Part shown: positions 11,638 to 23,598 of the stretch, piece after piece
Layout: every line of letters starts with the position of its first letter
Position numbering within the stretch: the stretch's first letter is position 1
Translations under genes and position numbers: made by a program
Assembly: GCA_003254905.1 (NCBI GenBank)
Contig: QANU01076963.1
Coordinates: 219,548-283,547, forward strand
Origin: Nissolia schottii
Taxonomy: Eukaryota; Streptophyta; Magnoliopsida; Fabales; Fabaceae
Reading direction: 5' to 3'
Length of the DNA stretch: 64,000 bases
Notes under the pieces: generated by a model
Told to the model about the DNA's origin: nothing
The model's database searches: none
Seen by the model: the letters and a program-made list of their open reading frames with translations, nothing else

Positions 11638-13233
11638 TGATAAAATACATGGTCCGAAGATCATGTCTGTATACAATTGGAGCACTCTAGACATGACTTG
11701 ATTACAAAATAAAAATAAGACTAACAATTCCTATAGTAGCTTCACCTAAAGGTGAACTATAGACTCTTGGATTCTAATGTCGTAAACTATATGCTCTGCT
11801 ACATTGTTTCGTAACCTGGAGGGGGAGGTTGAGGGGTGAGAACTCTGAAAAAATACTCAGTGAAAGGTTGCCCGTACGACGACATAAGACACTTAAAAAA
11901 TATGATATGCAGATGCAATATACAATATATAACAAGTATAAAACATTTCTATAATAATAAATAGTATGTAAAACATTTAAAAACATAATTTAGTTGGGAG
12001 TTATCTAGATAAACAATCCGAGCATTACTGACATGTCCAAGTTTTACGATCTCACCTTAATGTACATGACATAATACATGACATCGGGCATCACGGGCTA
12101 TCATGTCCGGGCTTTACAGTCTTGCCCTAAATTTATATGAATCTCATTCTACTTTACGATCGGACAAGGTATATCAAGGTCAACGTAAGTTGTACTTACA
12201 ATTCTATATTTAAATACCTAACATAACATGATCATAATAACATAGTTCTTTAATTGATAGCATAACATGACTTAATATTATTAAATGATTTATCTTGAAA
12301 AAAATATAGGTAGACTAAGATCTCGTGCTTAGAGATGTTATAAGGTAAGAGAGGTACGTCACAACTTAAATACCAAGTATTGTGCTAGAACCTTTCTCTA
12401 ACATAAATCTTCTCCACCAGAGTCTTTTGTTAAAGGTTTAACAAAACAATATGAATATCTATATCACTTAATACTAATCATACACAGGCAACATGACTTA
12501 TTTAATGTAATAAAAAATGTGGTCCCATGTGGTTCTAAAATAGTTTCATGATATTTTAAAATAGCTTAATAAATATCTGCTTTATAAATAAAGAGTTTCT
12601 AAATAAATAATTATAAGAAAATAACTAATTAACTAACTTTATTAATAACTAATTAAATTAAAGAATTCTTAAAAATAACTAACTTCATAAATACATAAAA
12701 TAAAATACTAAATTTTTCCTATTAGGACTTCATAAAATATGCATAAATAAAATAATTCTAAAATAAATAAATAAATAACTTTAAATATAAATACGTGGTC
12801 TAAAATAGATCGTAAAGAAAATCACCCACCTTAAAATGGTTTATCATAAGAAGCACTAAGCTGTGAGCTCTTGACACGAGGCACTAACTGTTTCGCCACA
12901 AAAAGAAAAGAAATAAAAATAACTAGAGCGAAAAGTCTTACAAAAGTAGCACCTCTTAAGCTCTTGAGTGAATTAGCAAGTCTAAACACTCACGCGAAAC
13001 TTTTATATATAAGGGGAAGAGGATACCCCCTTCTATTGCTACTATGGATGTGGGACTAATTACAGCGTTGTTGCAGCACACCCAACACGCGTCTCGTGCG
13101 AGCCACAACACGTCTCGCGCAAGATGAAGCTCGTGAAACGACGTTTAGCCCCTGTTAACAATCTCGCGTGAGACACTACATGTTTTGTGCGAGATGTGTT
13201 CCCTTTTTTTCCTTCCTTTTCTAAGGGTTGTCA
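11638..13233 (-). mobile_element. Probable solo LTR (Ty3-gypsy-like), minus orientation
   Basis: No protein is encoded, but the stretch looks like a long LTR. It starts TGATAA and ends TTGTCA (inverted TGAYAA termini). Read on the minus strand it has a promoter-like stretch with TATA box at about 13012-12998 (TTATATATAAAAG). Near its end a run resembles the transcript end of gypsy LTRs (complement of the 'acctggagggggaggttgag' region, about 11815-11835). The 5-base flanks (ATATA and TATAA) do not match exactly, so the boundaries and the call are uncertain. No second LTR is visible. Confidence 0.38.
13080..13200. repeat. Cluster of TCTCGYGYGAGA-like quasi-palindromes
   Basis: Four variants occur within 120 bases: gtctcgtgcgagcc (about 13090), cgtctcgcgcaagat (about 13111), atctcgcgtgagac (about 13162) and ttttgtgcgagatg (about 13184). 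They sit upstream of the TATA-like box of the putative minus-strand LTR, so they may be LTR regulatory repeats. Confidence 0.45.
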
Positions 13234-13869
13234 TATAAGAAACTCGCAATACTTGAACATAATTGTCTTTAATAAAAAAATTATATGAAAAAAATTAAAA
13301 ATAAATCTCATTAATGATTCAAACTATCACATATGTATAGTTTTTAATGTCGATAATCACATTCCACAAAAATTATAATCATTTAATTTTTTTTGTCAAT
13401 GGCTGAGATTGTGTACTTTAACAAAGTGCATCTCTCACTCTAAATAAACCAAATCTAAATGGAGATAGGTTGGCACCCATGACACTGTCGATTATTCACA
13501 GGTTTTTTACAAGTAAATCTTTTGTAAAGTTCTTTCTATTTATTATCTATTATTTATTCTTGAATACCAAGTAATGCCTCCAACTAAGTCCTTTATTAGT
13601 ATGGAATCAAGCAACTTTTTATTAGATAGATCTATGATGAAACTTGAAAATAAAAATGAGCAATCGCATTCTTGATCACATATATTTTGGTTTAGTCAAT
13701 TTGTATTAAGTTGGAAAGCCACTTTGTAACGTGGGTCCCATGGCTTCATTGGCAACTGCTACCACTGCATCATTCAACATCTAGCTGGCATGCTTTCATC
13801 GTCGAATCTCATTTTTAAAATATTTGATTTCTTGTGTTACAAGGGATGGATTAATGTATATAGCAGACC
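13234..13869. other. Intergenic, AT-rich
   Basis: No supportable gene or repeat was seen between the putative LTR and the hAT-like element. Confidence 0.45.
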
Positions 13870-13877
13870 AAAGGAAG

Positions 13878-14538
13878 AAGGGGTGTTCATGGATCAAGTT
13901 GGGCCGGGTTGGCCTATATTCGAATTCGGCCCTATATTTAGATCAGATCAATTTTGAGGACCCAGACCCGACCTTAAACCCAATAGGCCCGATCATCTTC
14001 GGGCCGAGTTAAAATCCGGGTTTGGACCGGACTAAAACAGGTCAAAATGTTTGATTCTATATTTCCTATGGGCCTTTTTATTGTAAAAAAACTTCTTGCA
14101 GTCAGAAACCAATTCAAAAATAAAATGTGCAAAATACGAGCACTTGTAACTGCTATATATCACTATGAACAGACAAAAGACACATCACAAAATTGAAAGC
14201 ATGCAAAAGAACAAAAATCAACTCCAAACTACAATAGATTTACAATAAAGTTAACTACAATAGATTTGCAATCATGGGATGGGATGAGATTTCAAGAATC
14301 CAATTCCGTTCATTCTTGTGATTTCTCATAATGGGATGGGAAGGAAAAAAATAAAAAAATGTATAATGGTATAGAATACGGGCCGCCGAGCTGGGTTGGG
14401 TGGCCTGAGGCTAAATCCAAACTTGGTATGAATTAAAATTGGATTTTTTTTAGAATTTTTTTAAATCGGGTCCGATTTGACCCAAATGTTTCAGGTCGAT
14501 CTGGGTTGGCGGGCCAGACCAGATTATGAACACCTCTA
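13878..14538. mobile_element. Non-autonomous hAT-like DNA transposon (661 bp)
   Basis: An exact 8-base target duplication AAAGGAAG flanks it (13870-13877 and 14539-14546). The termini are inverted: AAGGGGTGTTCATGG at the left and the complement of TAGAGGTGTTCATAA at the right (11 of 15 positions match). Subterminal GC-rich words such as gggccgggttgg recur near both ends. No transposase is encoded. The 8-bp duplication and short imperfect termini are typical of the hAT superfamily. Confidence 0.78.
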
Positions 14539-14546
14539 AAAGGAAG

Positions 14547-15359
14547 TATCTTTTAGAACTTACAGTCCCCTAGGTAACTTTATAGGCCCTGCATTTCCCT
14601 AAGCTGCACCATTATTCATTAATAATGTTATTTTGATATCAATGTAATTACTAAAAGTAGATACTTAGTTCGATTCTAGAGCTAACAGCTACCATATAAA
14701 TCTCTTTTAATGGAGTAGGAAGGTGTTTTTCTCTTTGTGTCTTTCAAGTGTGAACAAACACATTAGATGACTATTTATAATCACTGCATAAGAGTAAAGG
14801 TCACTGTCAGGGTGTATAATTTTGCACGAAAAACCGGCAAAAATGCAATGATGGATGACAACTCACATTAGATCTATTACGATCCCTTTGCATATCTTTC
14901 AAGTTTGTTTATTTATTTATTTTATATATATATATTTTCATGATTCGTGATAATGTAATTAAGAGAAATGTGTAGAAGATTTATGTCCGTTTGAATTGAC
15001 TTCTTAAAAAAAAATAATAAGTGTTAAAATATAATTTTAATAAGTATTTTTTTGAAAAAACAATGTCAAATACCATTTTTTAAGTCTTATAATTGTAAAC
15101 TAGACCTTTTAAAAAAATATATACTTCAAAATATAACTAAAATAAGTGATTTTTTTTAAGTCAATCCAAACGGACTCCTAATTCATGAGCTTAAATATTA
15201 ACTAATACATTTTGATGAATGATATTTGAATTTTTATTTCTTAAAATATTATGTGTCATTTATCAATGTGTGTAAATTAATAGGTAGCTCCATTAAATAC
15301 ATTGCTCCATAATTACTAATAGAGTTTGAATAATAATAAATATGATATTTTATCAAGCA
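14547..15359. other. Intergenic, AT-rich
   Basis: A/T runs and no frame. Nothing else recognisable before the tRNA gene. Confidence 0.5.
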
Positions 15360-15431
15360 GGGCATTTGGTCTAGTGGTATGATTCTCGCTTTGGGTGCGA
15401 GAGGTCCCGAGTTCGATTCTCGGAATGCCCC
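15360..15431 (+). tRNA. tRNA-Pro (UGG anticodon)
   Basis: The 72-nt sequence folds as a cloverleaf. The acceptor GGGCATT pairs with AATGCCC and is followed by discriminator C. The D arm starts TGGTCTAGTGG, and the anticodon stem CTCGC/GCGAG encloses loop TTTGGGT with anticodon TGG. The T arm is CCGAG-TTCGATT-CTCGG. These are also the internal promoter boxes A and B. A T-run follows at about 15451. There is no intron, and CCA is not encoded, as expected. Confidence 0.96.
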
Positions 15432-15489
15432 TCCGTGTTACAATCTTGTCCTTTTCTCCAAGCAAGGTTCATTTTTGTTTTTGGGTTAT

Positions 15490-15600
15490 TGGGCTTCTAA
15501 CTGGTTCTACGAACTTATGGGCTTTGTTTTGGAACCCCTGAACTTCCCTTTAGGTCATTAAAACCTATGATTGAATAATGATGGGCTTTGTTTTTGGGCC
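15490..15600 (+). promoter_or_regulatory. Four site II (TGGGCY) elements upstream of GPN2
   Basis: TGGGCT occurs at 15490-15495, 15518-15523 and 15582-15587, and TGGGCC at 15595-15600. A pyrimidine-rich tract (15765-15830) follows, typical of plant core promoters near the start site. The first exon is therefore placed around 15750-16040, with a leader intron ending just before 16877. Confidence 0.5.
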
Positions 15601-16939
15601 AATCGATCCAGCTTGTGCTCCCTCAAGTTCGAACCTTCTAAACAAAAACATTTCTTCGTCCAAAAAAAGGAAAAGAAAAATATTTGAAGCATTTTGTTCT
15701 TCAACCCTTTTATTTTTCTTCTTCCTTAACTTCCTCTCACGGTCACTTCCCAGCACTCTAGTTGCTCAAACTCTCTCGCTCTCTCTCTCTCTCTCTCTTT
15801 CTCTCCCCTTGTTACATTCCTCGCGATTTTCTCTCTCTACTCGTTGCTTTCCTTAGCTCGCAGATTCTCTCTAAGTCGCGTCTCTCACTCGCGGTCTGTC
15901 TCCGTTGGGCCTCTCCCGCCGTCGTGTTCCCCCTCCGGCGAGCTCTCCGACGCGTTTCTCTCTCCAGCGGACTCCCTCTCTCTTACGCTCTCTTTCTCCA
16001 GCTCTCACTGTCTCTTCACTGCTCTCTCTCTTTCTTGGCGGTATGCTTTCTGAATTTGTCACGTGATTTTTTAGAGTAGCATATTTGCATGATAAACTCA
16101 TTGTCAATTTCTAGGTGTTCGTGTTAGGGTTTGTATATCTTTTGGGGGGGGGGCGGGTTTACTTTATTGTCGGTGTAGGAAGTGCAATTTGAAATTTGAT
16201 GCCAATTGTATGTTAACGACTTGAGTTTTGGGGGGTTTCTAAGTCTGTTAAAATTTTGAAATTGGAGCTTTGTGTGCTTCATAATCTGCTTCATGTCTCT
16301 AGTTTCATTTTGCTGCATTCACTTGGTTGGTCAAAAGTTGTTTGATAAAATGCCCAGCTGATTGGTTAAACGGGTTGGCTACATTATCCGTTGCTTTCTA
16401 TAACTTGAGAATTTCATCGGATGCCATCGTATTTGATTTGCTGCTGCGTGAAATTGTTTGGGATCATGCAATTGCAATCTTGGGATGACGACTGGGGCTT
16501 TAATTCCTATTGTAGGTTTATGTAAGCTTTGTGCTAGATCATTTTTATTTAATCTATTTTGATGTGAAGTTTGAGTTCAAGTTCTGCTGATGTTTTTGCC
16601 TCAATCTAGTTTCTTTCTTTGTGAGCTGAGGTTTGTGTCATAAACTCAAGCTTTGAATATTTTCTTTTACAGCTAATAATGCAGATTGGTTCTTGTGACT
16701 GACGTAGAAGACGGTTTAGCGTTTTTTTTTTTTTTTTTTCTTCTGGGTTAATAACATATTTGGCTGAATGCTGAACTTTTATGATTAGCAAAGTGTTTTG
16801 CATGGCTGGTGGTTTGATGCGTTTTGGTTTTGGAGAGCCATGCAGTTCTTTAATTTCCCATTGTTGTTTGATTCAGGTTAGTTGGTTGGCATACCTCAAT
16901 CTTTGATTTCTTTCATTGAAAAGAAAGGAAGGAAGGAAA
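15601..16939 (+). other. Probable 5' leader of GPN2 with leader intron
   Basis: A CT microsatellite (15774-15802) and CT-rich sequence continue to about 16040. A donor-like GGCG|GTATGC occurs near 16041 and an acceptor-like TGATTCAG near 16876. Between them the T-rich composition and a poly-T run (about 16721-16739) are intron-like. Frames here (15578-16079) are translations of the CT repeat, not genes. Confidence 0.5.
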
Positions 16940-19860
16940 ATGGTGTTTGGGCAAGTAGTAGTTGGTCCTCCTGGCTCTGGTAAAACAACTTACTGCAATG
17001 GCATGTCTCAGTTCCTCAATCTTATTGGAAGGTAAGCATGACTCTTCAAGGGTAGGATAAGAAAGAATACATTATTTTCCTTGTTGGATGAATTTTAGGG
17101 TTTCCACTAATTTGTGTATTGTATTTGCCTTATACATTTGCTTTGTGAATTCAGGAAGGTTGCTGTTATCAATTTGGATCCTGCTAATGATTCATTGCCG
17201 TATCCTTCCCTCTGCCTCTCTTTCATTGTTATTCTCAAAATTCAAAAGTGTCACTCTTTAGATGTAGAGTCCTTTGATATGGTTTCCCTTAACGTAAATA
17301 TAGCTATGAATGTGCTGTGAATATTGAGGATCTCGTGAAACTTAGTGATGTAATGGTAGAACATTCTCTTGGTCCAAATGGGGGTAAGCCAATTACTGTT
17401 AAGTTTAATATTTATTTACCTTTTAATGAATTTTGTATGTTTTATGTCCAGTAACTAATAGTACTATGTGATGGACTATTTGAAGTGTAGGTACAGGCTG
17501 TTTGGTTTTCTAGATTTTGTTTTTGAGAGCATATATGCCAAGAAACCTAACTAGTTACTCAGCATGTAAATCAATGATTCTCATAAAAGGGATCATCAAA
17601 TGTTGGCCCATCTTTTGTAAGATATTCATATCGTACAGTGTGTATAGTTTGAAGTTTTCTTTTGTCTTGTTCATGCAGGTCTTGTGTATTGTATGGATTA
17701 TCTAGAGAAAAATATTGACTGGTTGCAAGCAAAGTTGCAACCTCTTCTGAAAGGTTGGTGCAGTATTACTGTATTATGCTTTAGTTTAGAGATCTACATG
17801 CTAAAGAATACAAATTTCCATCATTTTCCTTAAATAGACTACAAACTTCTATTCTCTTTGTCCAATTAACATATTGTAGTGGCCTGACAATAATATTGTC
17901 ATTTCAGATCACTACCTACTCTTTGATTTTCCTGGCCAAGTGGAACTATTTTTTCTGCATTCAAATGCCAAGAACATCATCATGAAACTCATAAAGAAAT
18001 TGAACCTAAGGGTATAGTTTTGTTCTTTGCTTCTTGCTGCTATCTAATTGTATTGTATTTTATAAACTTATTCGTATGTTCATCCTATGCAGTTAACGGC
18101 GGTGCACTTGATTGATTCCCATCTTTGCAGTGACCCTGGGAAGTATATTAGTGCATTGATTCTATCCTTATCAACAATGCTACATCTAGAACTCCCCCAC
18201 ATAAATGTCTTGTCCAAGATTGATTTAATTGAGAGCTATGGAAAGCTAGGTGCGGTAATTATTTACTTTTAGATGTTTAGATGTCAGGGCTTAAGCATGT
18301 TTTTGTTAATGCTGGTTACAGGTTGGGATTTCCACGCTGACTTTAAGTTTTGATTGTTGCAGCTTTTAACCTTGATTTCTATACAGACGTGCAAGACTTG
18401 TCATATTTACAATACCATCTTGATCAGGATCCTCGCTCTGCTAAATACAGGTGTGGTGGAGATTCTTTGCTTGCTGACTTGCTTATGTTCAAATAGTACT
18501 TTGATATATTGTAACTTTCGTTGAAACTCTTAATTGTTTCCTTGCATAAAATATAGAATCCTGAATTCCACACTCTATTGTGTTACTTGTCTTGTTATCA
18601 TGACCATTTAAAGCCATATTGAATTATTGCTTAGTGAAAAGTTGGAAACCGCGGTGGAGGCCGGCTTAAATGGATCAGATGGAATTCTTTTTGTCAGTAT
18701 ACTGTATGATTAACTAATCATGAATTCTTTCCACTTTTGATAGGAAGAGACTGTCATTTAGGGTACAACTTTTAAAATAAAAATGTTTGAATAAGTAACC
18801 TATGCGAAACAGTTTGATAAACATTTAGGATATGAAATTCCCCACTTAAAGGTTCTGTTTGATTATATTCTTATATTGTTTATTTCATCTCTAAATAGGC
18901 ATTCGTTTACGCTGCCTATTTTTTAGATGACTAATCTTTATTATATTTGCAGAAAGCTCACAAAGGAATTATGTGAAGTTATTGAAAACTTTGGTTTGGT
19001 GGATTTTACAACCTTGGATATTCAGGTACATCAAATATGCTCAGGTCTTTTTTACCTATTAAAGTCAAATGTTCTCAGAACCCTAAATTGGGATTGTATA
19101 TATAATTTGAATTTCCTTGTCAGGACAAAGAGAGTGTAGGGAATTTAGTGAAGCTGATAGACAAAACAAATGGGTACATATTTGCCGGCATAGAAGCAAG
19201 CGCAGTTGAATTTAGCAAGATTGCTGTTAGCCCTCTTGATTGGGATTATTACAGATATCCTTGCTTTTTCATGATATGGACATTCTCATTTACTTGCATT
19301 GTTGCGTAACAGAACTACTACTGTTCTACCCTTCTCTAATCTATATAAGGAGAGTCTTGCTTTTTGTGCATATACTGTTTCTAACTGCTTCGTGGTTGGC
19401 CCCTCTTGCAAACAACAATGACGATGATGATGATGATGATGATGAGGTAATGGTACTGTTAACTGTAAACACATTAGTCACCTTTCCTTGGGGGAATGTA
19501 TCAACTAATTTAGTGAGGATTTGTGTAAAATCTCTTTGCAATCAACCACATTAGAAGAATTTTTTATTGCATTATAGATTTCAAATCTCATGCATTACTG
19601 TTAAGTGTTAGATAATCAATCTAAGCCCTTGATGCTGCAAAGATGCTTCCCCGGGCCCATGAAAGATGAAAATTGAAAGAGAATAGAACAATAGTCTCTA
19701 AGTTGCATTTGAGCTTGCTAATGTGTGTCAAGTAATGTTCCCGGACAAATTACTTAAGGCATTGAATTGTAAGTTTTCCTTAACTCGGCAATGTACGGTT
19801 GCAGCAGTGCAAGAGAAGTACATGAAGGATGATGAAAATTTTAATGATGATGATGATTGA
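16940..19860 (+). CDS. GPN2: GPN-loop GTPase 2
   Basis: Eukaryotic GPN GTPases help assemble RNA polymerase II and bring it into the nucleus. Ten coding exons: 16940-17031, 17155-17199, 17304-17383, 17679-17753, 17908-18011, 18093-18249, 18363-18450, 18953-19025, 19124-19254 and 19797-19860; together 302 aa, every phase agreeing. The P-loop GPPGSGKTT is at residues 9-17, the diagnostic GPN insertion at 69-71 (SLGPNGG), the G3 motif DFPGQVE in exon 5, the NKxD-type motif SKID in exon 6, and an acidic C-terminus. Intron 2 (GTATCCTT start) and intron 9 (ATATCCTT...AC) have U12-type signals; the rest look U2-type. A (GAT)n repeat lies in intron 9 (about 19422-19446). The 3' UTR also appears to hold an intron (about 19900-20007). 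Length and motifs match a complete, functional GPN2. Confidence 0.93.
17200..17303 (+). other. U12-type GT-AG intron (GPN2 intron 2)
   Basis: The donor is CC|GTATCCTTCC, matching the U12 consensus RTATCCTT. The branch region TTCCCTTAACG (A at 17292) matches TTCCTTAAC and lies 11 nt before the AG at 17302-17303, within the short spacing typical of minor-class introns. Length 104 nt. Confidence 0.8.
19255..19796 (+). other. U12-type AT-AC intron (GPN2 intron 9)
   Basis: The donor AG|ATATCCTTGC is the classic AT-AC minor intron start. The branch region TTTTCCTTAACTC (A at 19783) lies 13 nt before the terminal AC (19795-19796). Joining AG to GGTTGCAGCAG keeps frame and gives the family sequence [17 protein letters not shown]. 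No GT/AG pair gives that reading. Confidence 0.88.
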
Positions 19861-20380
19861 TGTGGAGAAAAATTAGAAAAAAAAAATGGACTCCTTGGTG
19901 AGTAATTTTACTTTCTTCATTGGTTATAAGTTGCTTTAATTTTTGTGATTACGTGGCTTGTGAAACCATTGTTGAACTCTACTAATGGCCTGTGACTCCC
20001 ATTGCAGACAGTGCAAATGCTAATGTGATACACGTTGGTTTTCTGTTGAGAAATTCAGAATTCTGCCAACATAGTGGGAGCAGAAGAGGTGCGTATTAGT
20101 TTCATGGCATTACCTAATTCATAGCTTGTCCGACAGCCAGAAAAAAAAGAACATCTACACAACTTGTACAATATTATTAAGAATACTATCCTACATCATC
20201 ATAATTCTGAATGGGATTTTCGTTTGTCGTTTGAATTTAAATTATTTTAATTTTCGCATTCAATGTGGCTGGTAATCTTTGTTTGGGGTGTGAGTAATGT
20301 TTTTGATACATCAAAAAGTTGAACCAGAGAACAAATCAGAATCCAAAATCGCGTGATATGTTTCGCTTTTTTTATATGGC

Positions 20381-21615
20381 AAGAACGATTAAATAAAGAA
20401 TGGACCCATCTTCAACCCTCACACGGTGGATTCACATGTTGCGCAAGTTAATTATTTAAAATCTCAAATTGATAGATATAGCTCAACATTTTAACTCTAA
20501 CTCCTTTACCTTTTTCAAAAATAAAAATTAAATAAAATCTCTGCTACTGGCCAAGCAATCTGGAAAGATATTAATTTGGCTATTTCATATTGACTTCATA
20601 TTTCAGGTGATAATTTCGAGGAAGCTTACTACCTCAAAATAATAAAAATGAGTGGTTGACAAAATGCAAATATATTAAAAAACTTGATGAATACGCGTAA
20701 TTATTTTGAAAAGAAACTTACTATATTTAGGGGCATTATACGGGTCAATCCGGCCCATTTAAGTCATGTTCATTTCTTGTGAGCAATATATTTGTGAATT
20801 TCCAGTATGATATTTTTTGTGACATTTCGCTGGTTGAGGCATTCATTTGACAATGATATAAATAAATAATGCTATAGAGATGCAAGCTAAGTCTTTACTT
20901 TAGCGAGAAAATTGTAGTGAGGGTTTTTCACTATTGTATGGATATCTTTGTGCTTAATTGTGTGATCAAGGACAGATTAGAAAAATAACAGGTGTGGTTG
21001 AGACTTCTAAAATCGGAATGCACTTGTTCAATTTTAGAGTATTTTAAAAAAATTATTTAAGGATGGCAGATTGATGATGGGACGACTGAAATTGAAATAC
21101 ATAGTTTCGATTTTAGACTTTGTCCCAACGAAATGACTTGTGTCTGTACCAATTTGACAGCCTGAAATTGGTACTTGCAATATCGATTTCAGGAATAAAA
21201 TACTTAACAATCCTTAATTTTACTCTAAAAATACCGAGTTCTGAAATTCAAACATATTCCATTCCAAACACTCTTCATTCCTTACCCACTTTAATTTCTT
21301 CTTGTCCTACATTTGTCTCTTTGTTTTTGCCGATTTCGGAGCATCACATCGCGCGAATTCCAAAACTTGAAATTGGAACTTATCACACCAATTTTAAGTA
21401 TGTGTCAAGCGCGTGGTCATCACGTGCGGACACCCCACGAATTTTATTTTTTTTGAATTCAGTTTTGTAAATTTTGATTTTTAAATTTTACCCACACAAA
21501 TGAAAATTTTTAAGGACTCTAATTTTGCAAAATGTCTAATCGGGAACCATTTGATGACAAAAAAAATCCTTATAGTGATAACACCGCCTCCGTAGAACTA
21601 AATAGTGAAATTACA
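20381..21615. repeat. Segmental duplication, copy 1
   Basis: From agaacgattaaataaagaat (20381) to about 20920, and again at 21573-21615, the sequence matches 24859-24943, 26107-26573 and 26945-27014 over several hundred bases. The two copies differ by insertions: copy 1 has a hairpin repeat at 20921-21572, and copy 2 has three other insertions. No gene is evident in the duplicated part. Copy 1 therefore shows the empty sites of the copy 2 insertions. Confidence 0.8.
20921..21572. mobile_element. Hairpin-bearing mobile repeat, copy A
   Basis: It interrupts duplication copy 1. TAGTGA is present on both sides (20915-20920, 21573-21578), while copy 2 has the uninterrupted site near 26970. It starts GGGTTTTTCAC. 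It contains at least three imperfect hairpins whose arms carry (C)TGAAAT/ATTTCAG or a variant: about 21006-21038, 21085-21116 and 21161-21193. No protein-coding capacity is credible; the 116-aa frame at 21120-21470 has no family features. Confidence 0.55.
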
Positions 21616-22516
21616 AGCAAGCAATCAAGGGGAAGGGTTCCACGTCCCTGTTCTCTTTGAGATCATTAAATGATCCGGTCTCCAAAATTACAATTGTGAC
21701 ACCGATGTCACTTATTCCATGGTGATGTTTAACTTGTCTCAAATATGTTTTTAACATTCGTTGGCCCTTAGTTTTTAATTCTAAAAATAATTTCATGTTA
21801 ATTTTTTAATAATTATAATTAGAGTTATTTTATTTTTTATTTTATAATGACAATCACCTATCTAAATGTCATAAGAAATTAAAGCAATACCACAGTTACA
21901 TGCTCATACTCAAAAATTGACATAAGAAATTGTTAGTTACCTGAAATTCAAGCACGATGAAAGTTTGCTCCTTGAAAGGCTTGAACCCTCATTTTTTCAA
22001 TTTTGACTAGAACATAAATCAATTCTTCTTCGTGGTAGCAAAGGAAGCAACTAAGACAGTGAGCAACATCTTCACCGAGATTAATGTCATCTTTACGAAG
22101 CTTGATGAAGGTGAGAGGTAAGCATTCCTGTCATGCTCATAGCTATGGAGATTTCTTGGCAAAAAAAACTTGTTTAAGAAGATGAAAAGGGTTTAAACAA
22201 GAGCAGAGAGAAGATGAAAAATAAATAAATGAACACATTTACATTAGTTTTTAGAAAATTGGAAATACAAGAGACAAAAGTGAATATAATTTAACAAATG
22301 AGGTTAAGAAATTTATAATTGAGTTAAGAAAATAAGACATTTTAACAAATGACTCTTATTGTAAAACAAAATAAAATAACTTTAATTATAATTATTATAA
22401 AAATGATACAGGATCATTTTTAGAATTAAAAACTAAGGACTAACAAATGTCCAAAACATACTTGGAACCAAGTTATTCGTTACCACCTAACTAATATTGC
22501 AATAGGAAGTGCTTTA
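21616..22516. other. Intergenic, AT-rich
   Basis: No supportable gene. Long A/T stretches, with no clear repeat boundaries. Confidence 0.4.
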
Positions 22517-22525
22517 AAAATTTTA

Positions 22526-22822
22526 GGGTTAATTAAGTTTTTAGTCCCTGTAATATGAAAAAGTTTGGTTTTAGTCCTTCATGACAAGTTTTAGTCCCTG
22601 TAAAATGTGAAAATTTGATTTTGGTCCCTGTGGACAGTTGGTGATGGACGGTGATGTAGAAATGGTCCCTGATGACGGGTTAACTGACACGTCATCACCG
22701 TCCATCACCAACCGTCCACAGGGACCAAAATCAAATTTTTACATTTTACAGGAACTAAAATTTGTCATGAGGGACTAAAACCAAACTTTTCATATTACAG
22801 GGACTAAAAACTTAATTAATCC
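22526..22822. mobile_element. Mutator-type foldback MITE (297 bp)
   Basis: Two arms of about 133 bases are nearly perfect reverse complements, separated by about 30 bases. The termini are GGGTTAATTAAG and CTTAATTAATCC. A 9-base target duplication AAAATTTTA (22517-22525 and 22823-22831) fits Mutator-like elements. Words such as tttttagtccctgtaa are common in plant foldback repeats. A transcript would form a long hairpin. Confidence 0.88.
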
Positions 22823-22831
22823 AAAATTTTA

Positions 22832-23598
22832 TTTGCAAACTTAATCCCTCACCGACCTCCCTTCTTCTTTCTTTCTTGGATCTCATTTCTTGCTCCCCTT
22901 CTCTAGCAAATAACATCACTGGCACTCCTCCTTGAGTTTGTCTTGGACCTCCAATTCTTCAACACTCTTAAGTTCTTATTCTGCATCTTCATTGAAATTC
23001 TTTTTCTGTTGAGCAAGCAGAGGTGGGTGGGGGTCGATTCTACTCTGATTATTTTTTAACAAAACAAGTTGAACAAATGAAAATCAAGACTGAATGTTTG
23101 AAATTATGGCTCAGACACAAAAAGAGGGTTGTTGAAGAAGTATACATAAAAGGTGAATGCCTAAATTCTTGAAGAAGGTTTCCTCCTTCTCATATGGGAA
23201 TTGAAGGTCCAATTGGTAAGTGCTCTTATGCAATTGTATAACTAATTAAATGGCAATAGGAATGGGTGCTTGTCGTACAAGGTCTGAATGTGCAGGAAGA
23301 AGACAATGGCTTTGAGAGGTTGAGAGGCACCTTCGCCGACATTTTTGAACGCAAGCTAGACCATCACATCGACATCTTTGAAACAATGTGGAGGATCTTG
23401 GGCATTTCAATATTTAAAGCTGAGGAAGAGACGTCAATGTCAGCACCTACAGATGGAATCCGAGTAATGGGAGGGATTGAGAATAAAATTGAAAGTGTAA
23501 GGGGGCAATTAACCAATATTTGCTATTCAGCGTTTGAGTGAGTATGGTGGCAGTGTGGTAAATACCACTCAATGTGTCCAAACAAACATGAAGAGATA
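22832..23598. other. Intergenic with an unassigned 91-aa frame
   Basis: A frame at 23266-23541 (starts MLVVQGLNVQEEDNG, no known domain) is the only coding hint. It has no flanking exon signals I can support. Confidence 0.3.

Noticed and set aside
15578-16079. Overlapping Ser/Leu-rich frames upstream of GPN2
   Set aside because: Translations of a CT microsatellite and CT-rich leader.
23266-23541. 91-aa frame considered as a gene
   Set aside because: No domain recognised and no splice or promoter evidence; kept only as an unassigned frame in the intergenic entry.
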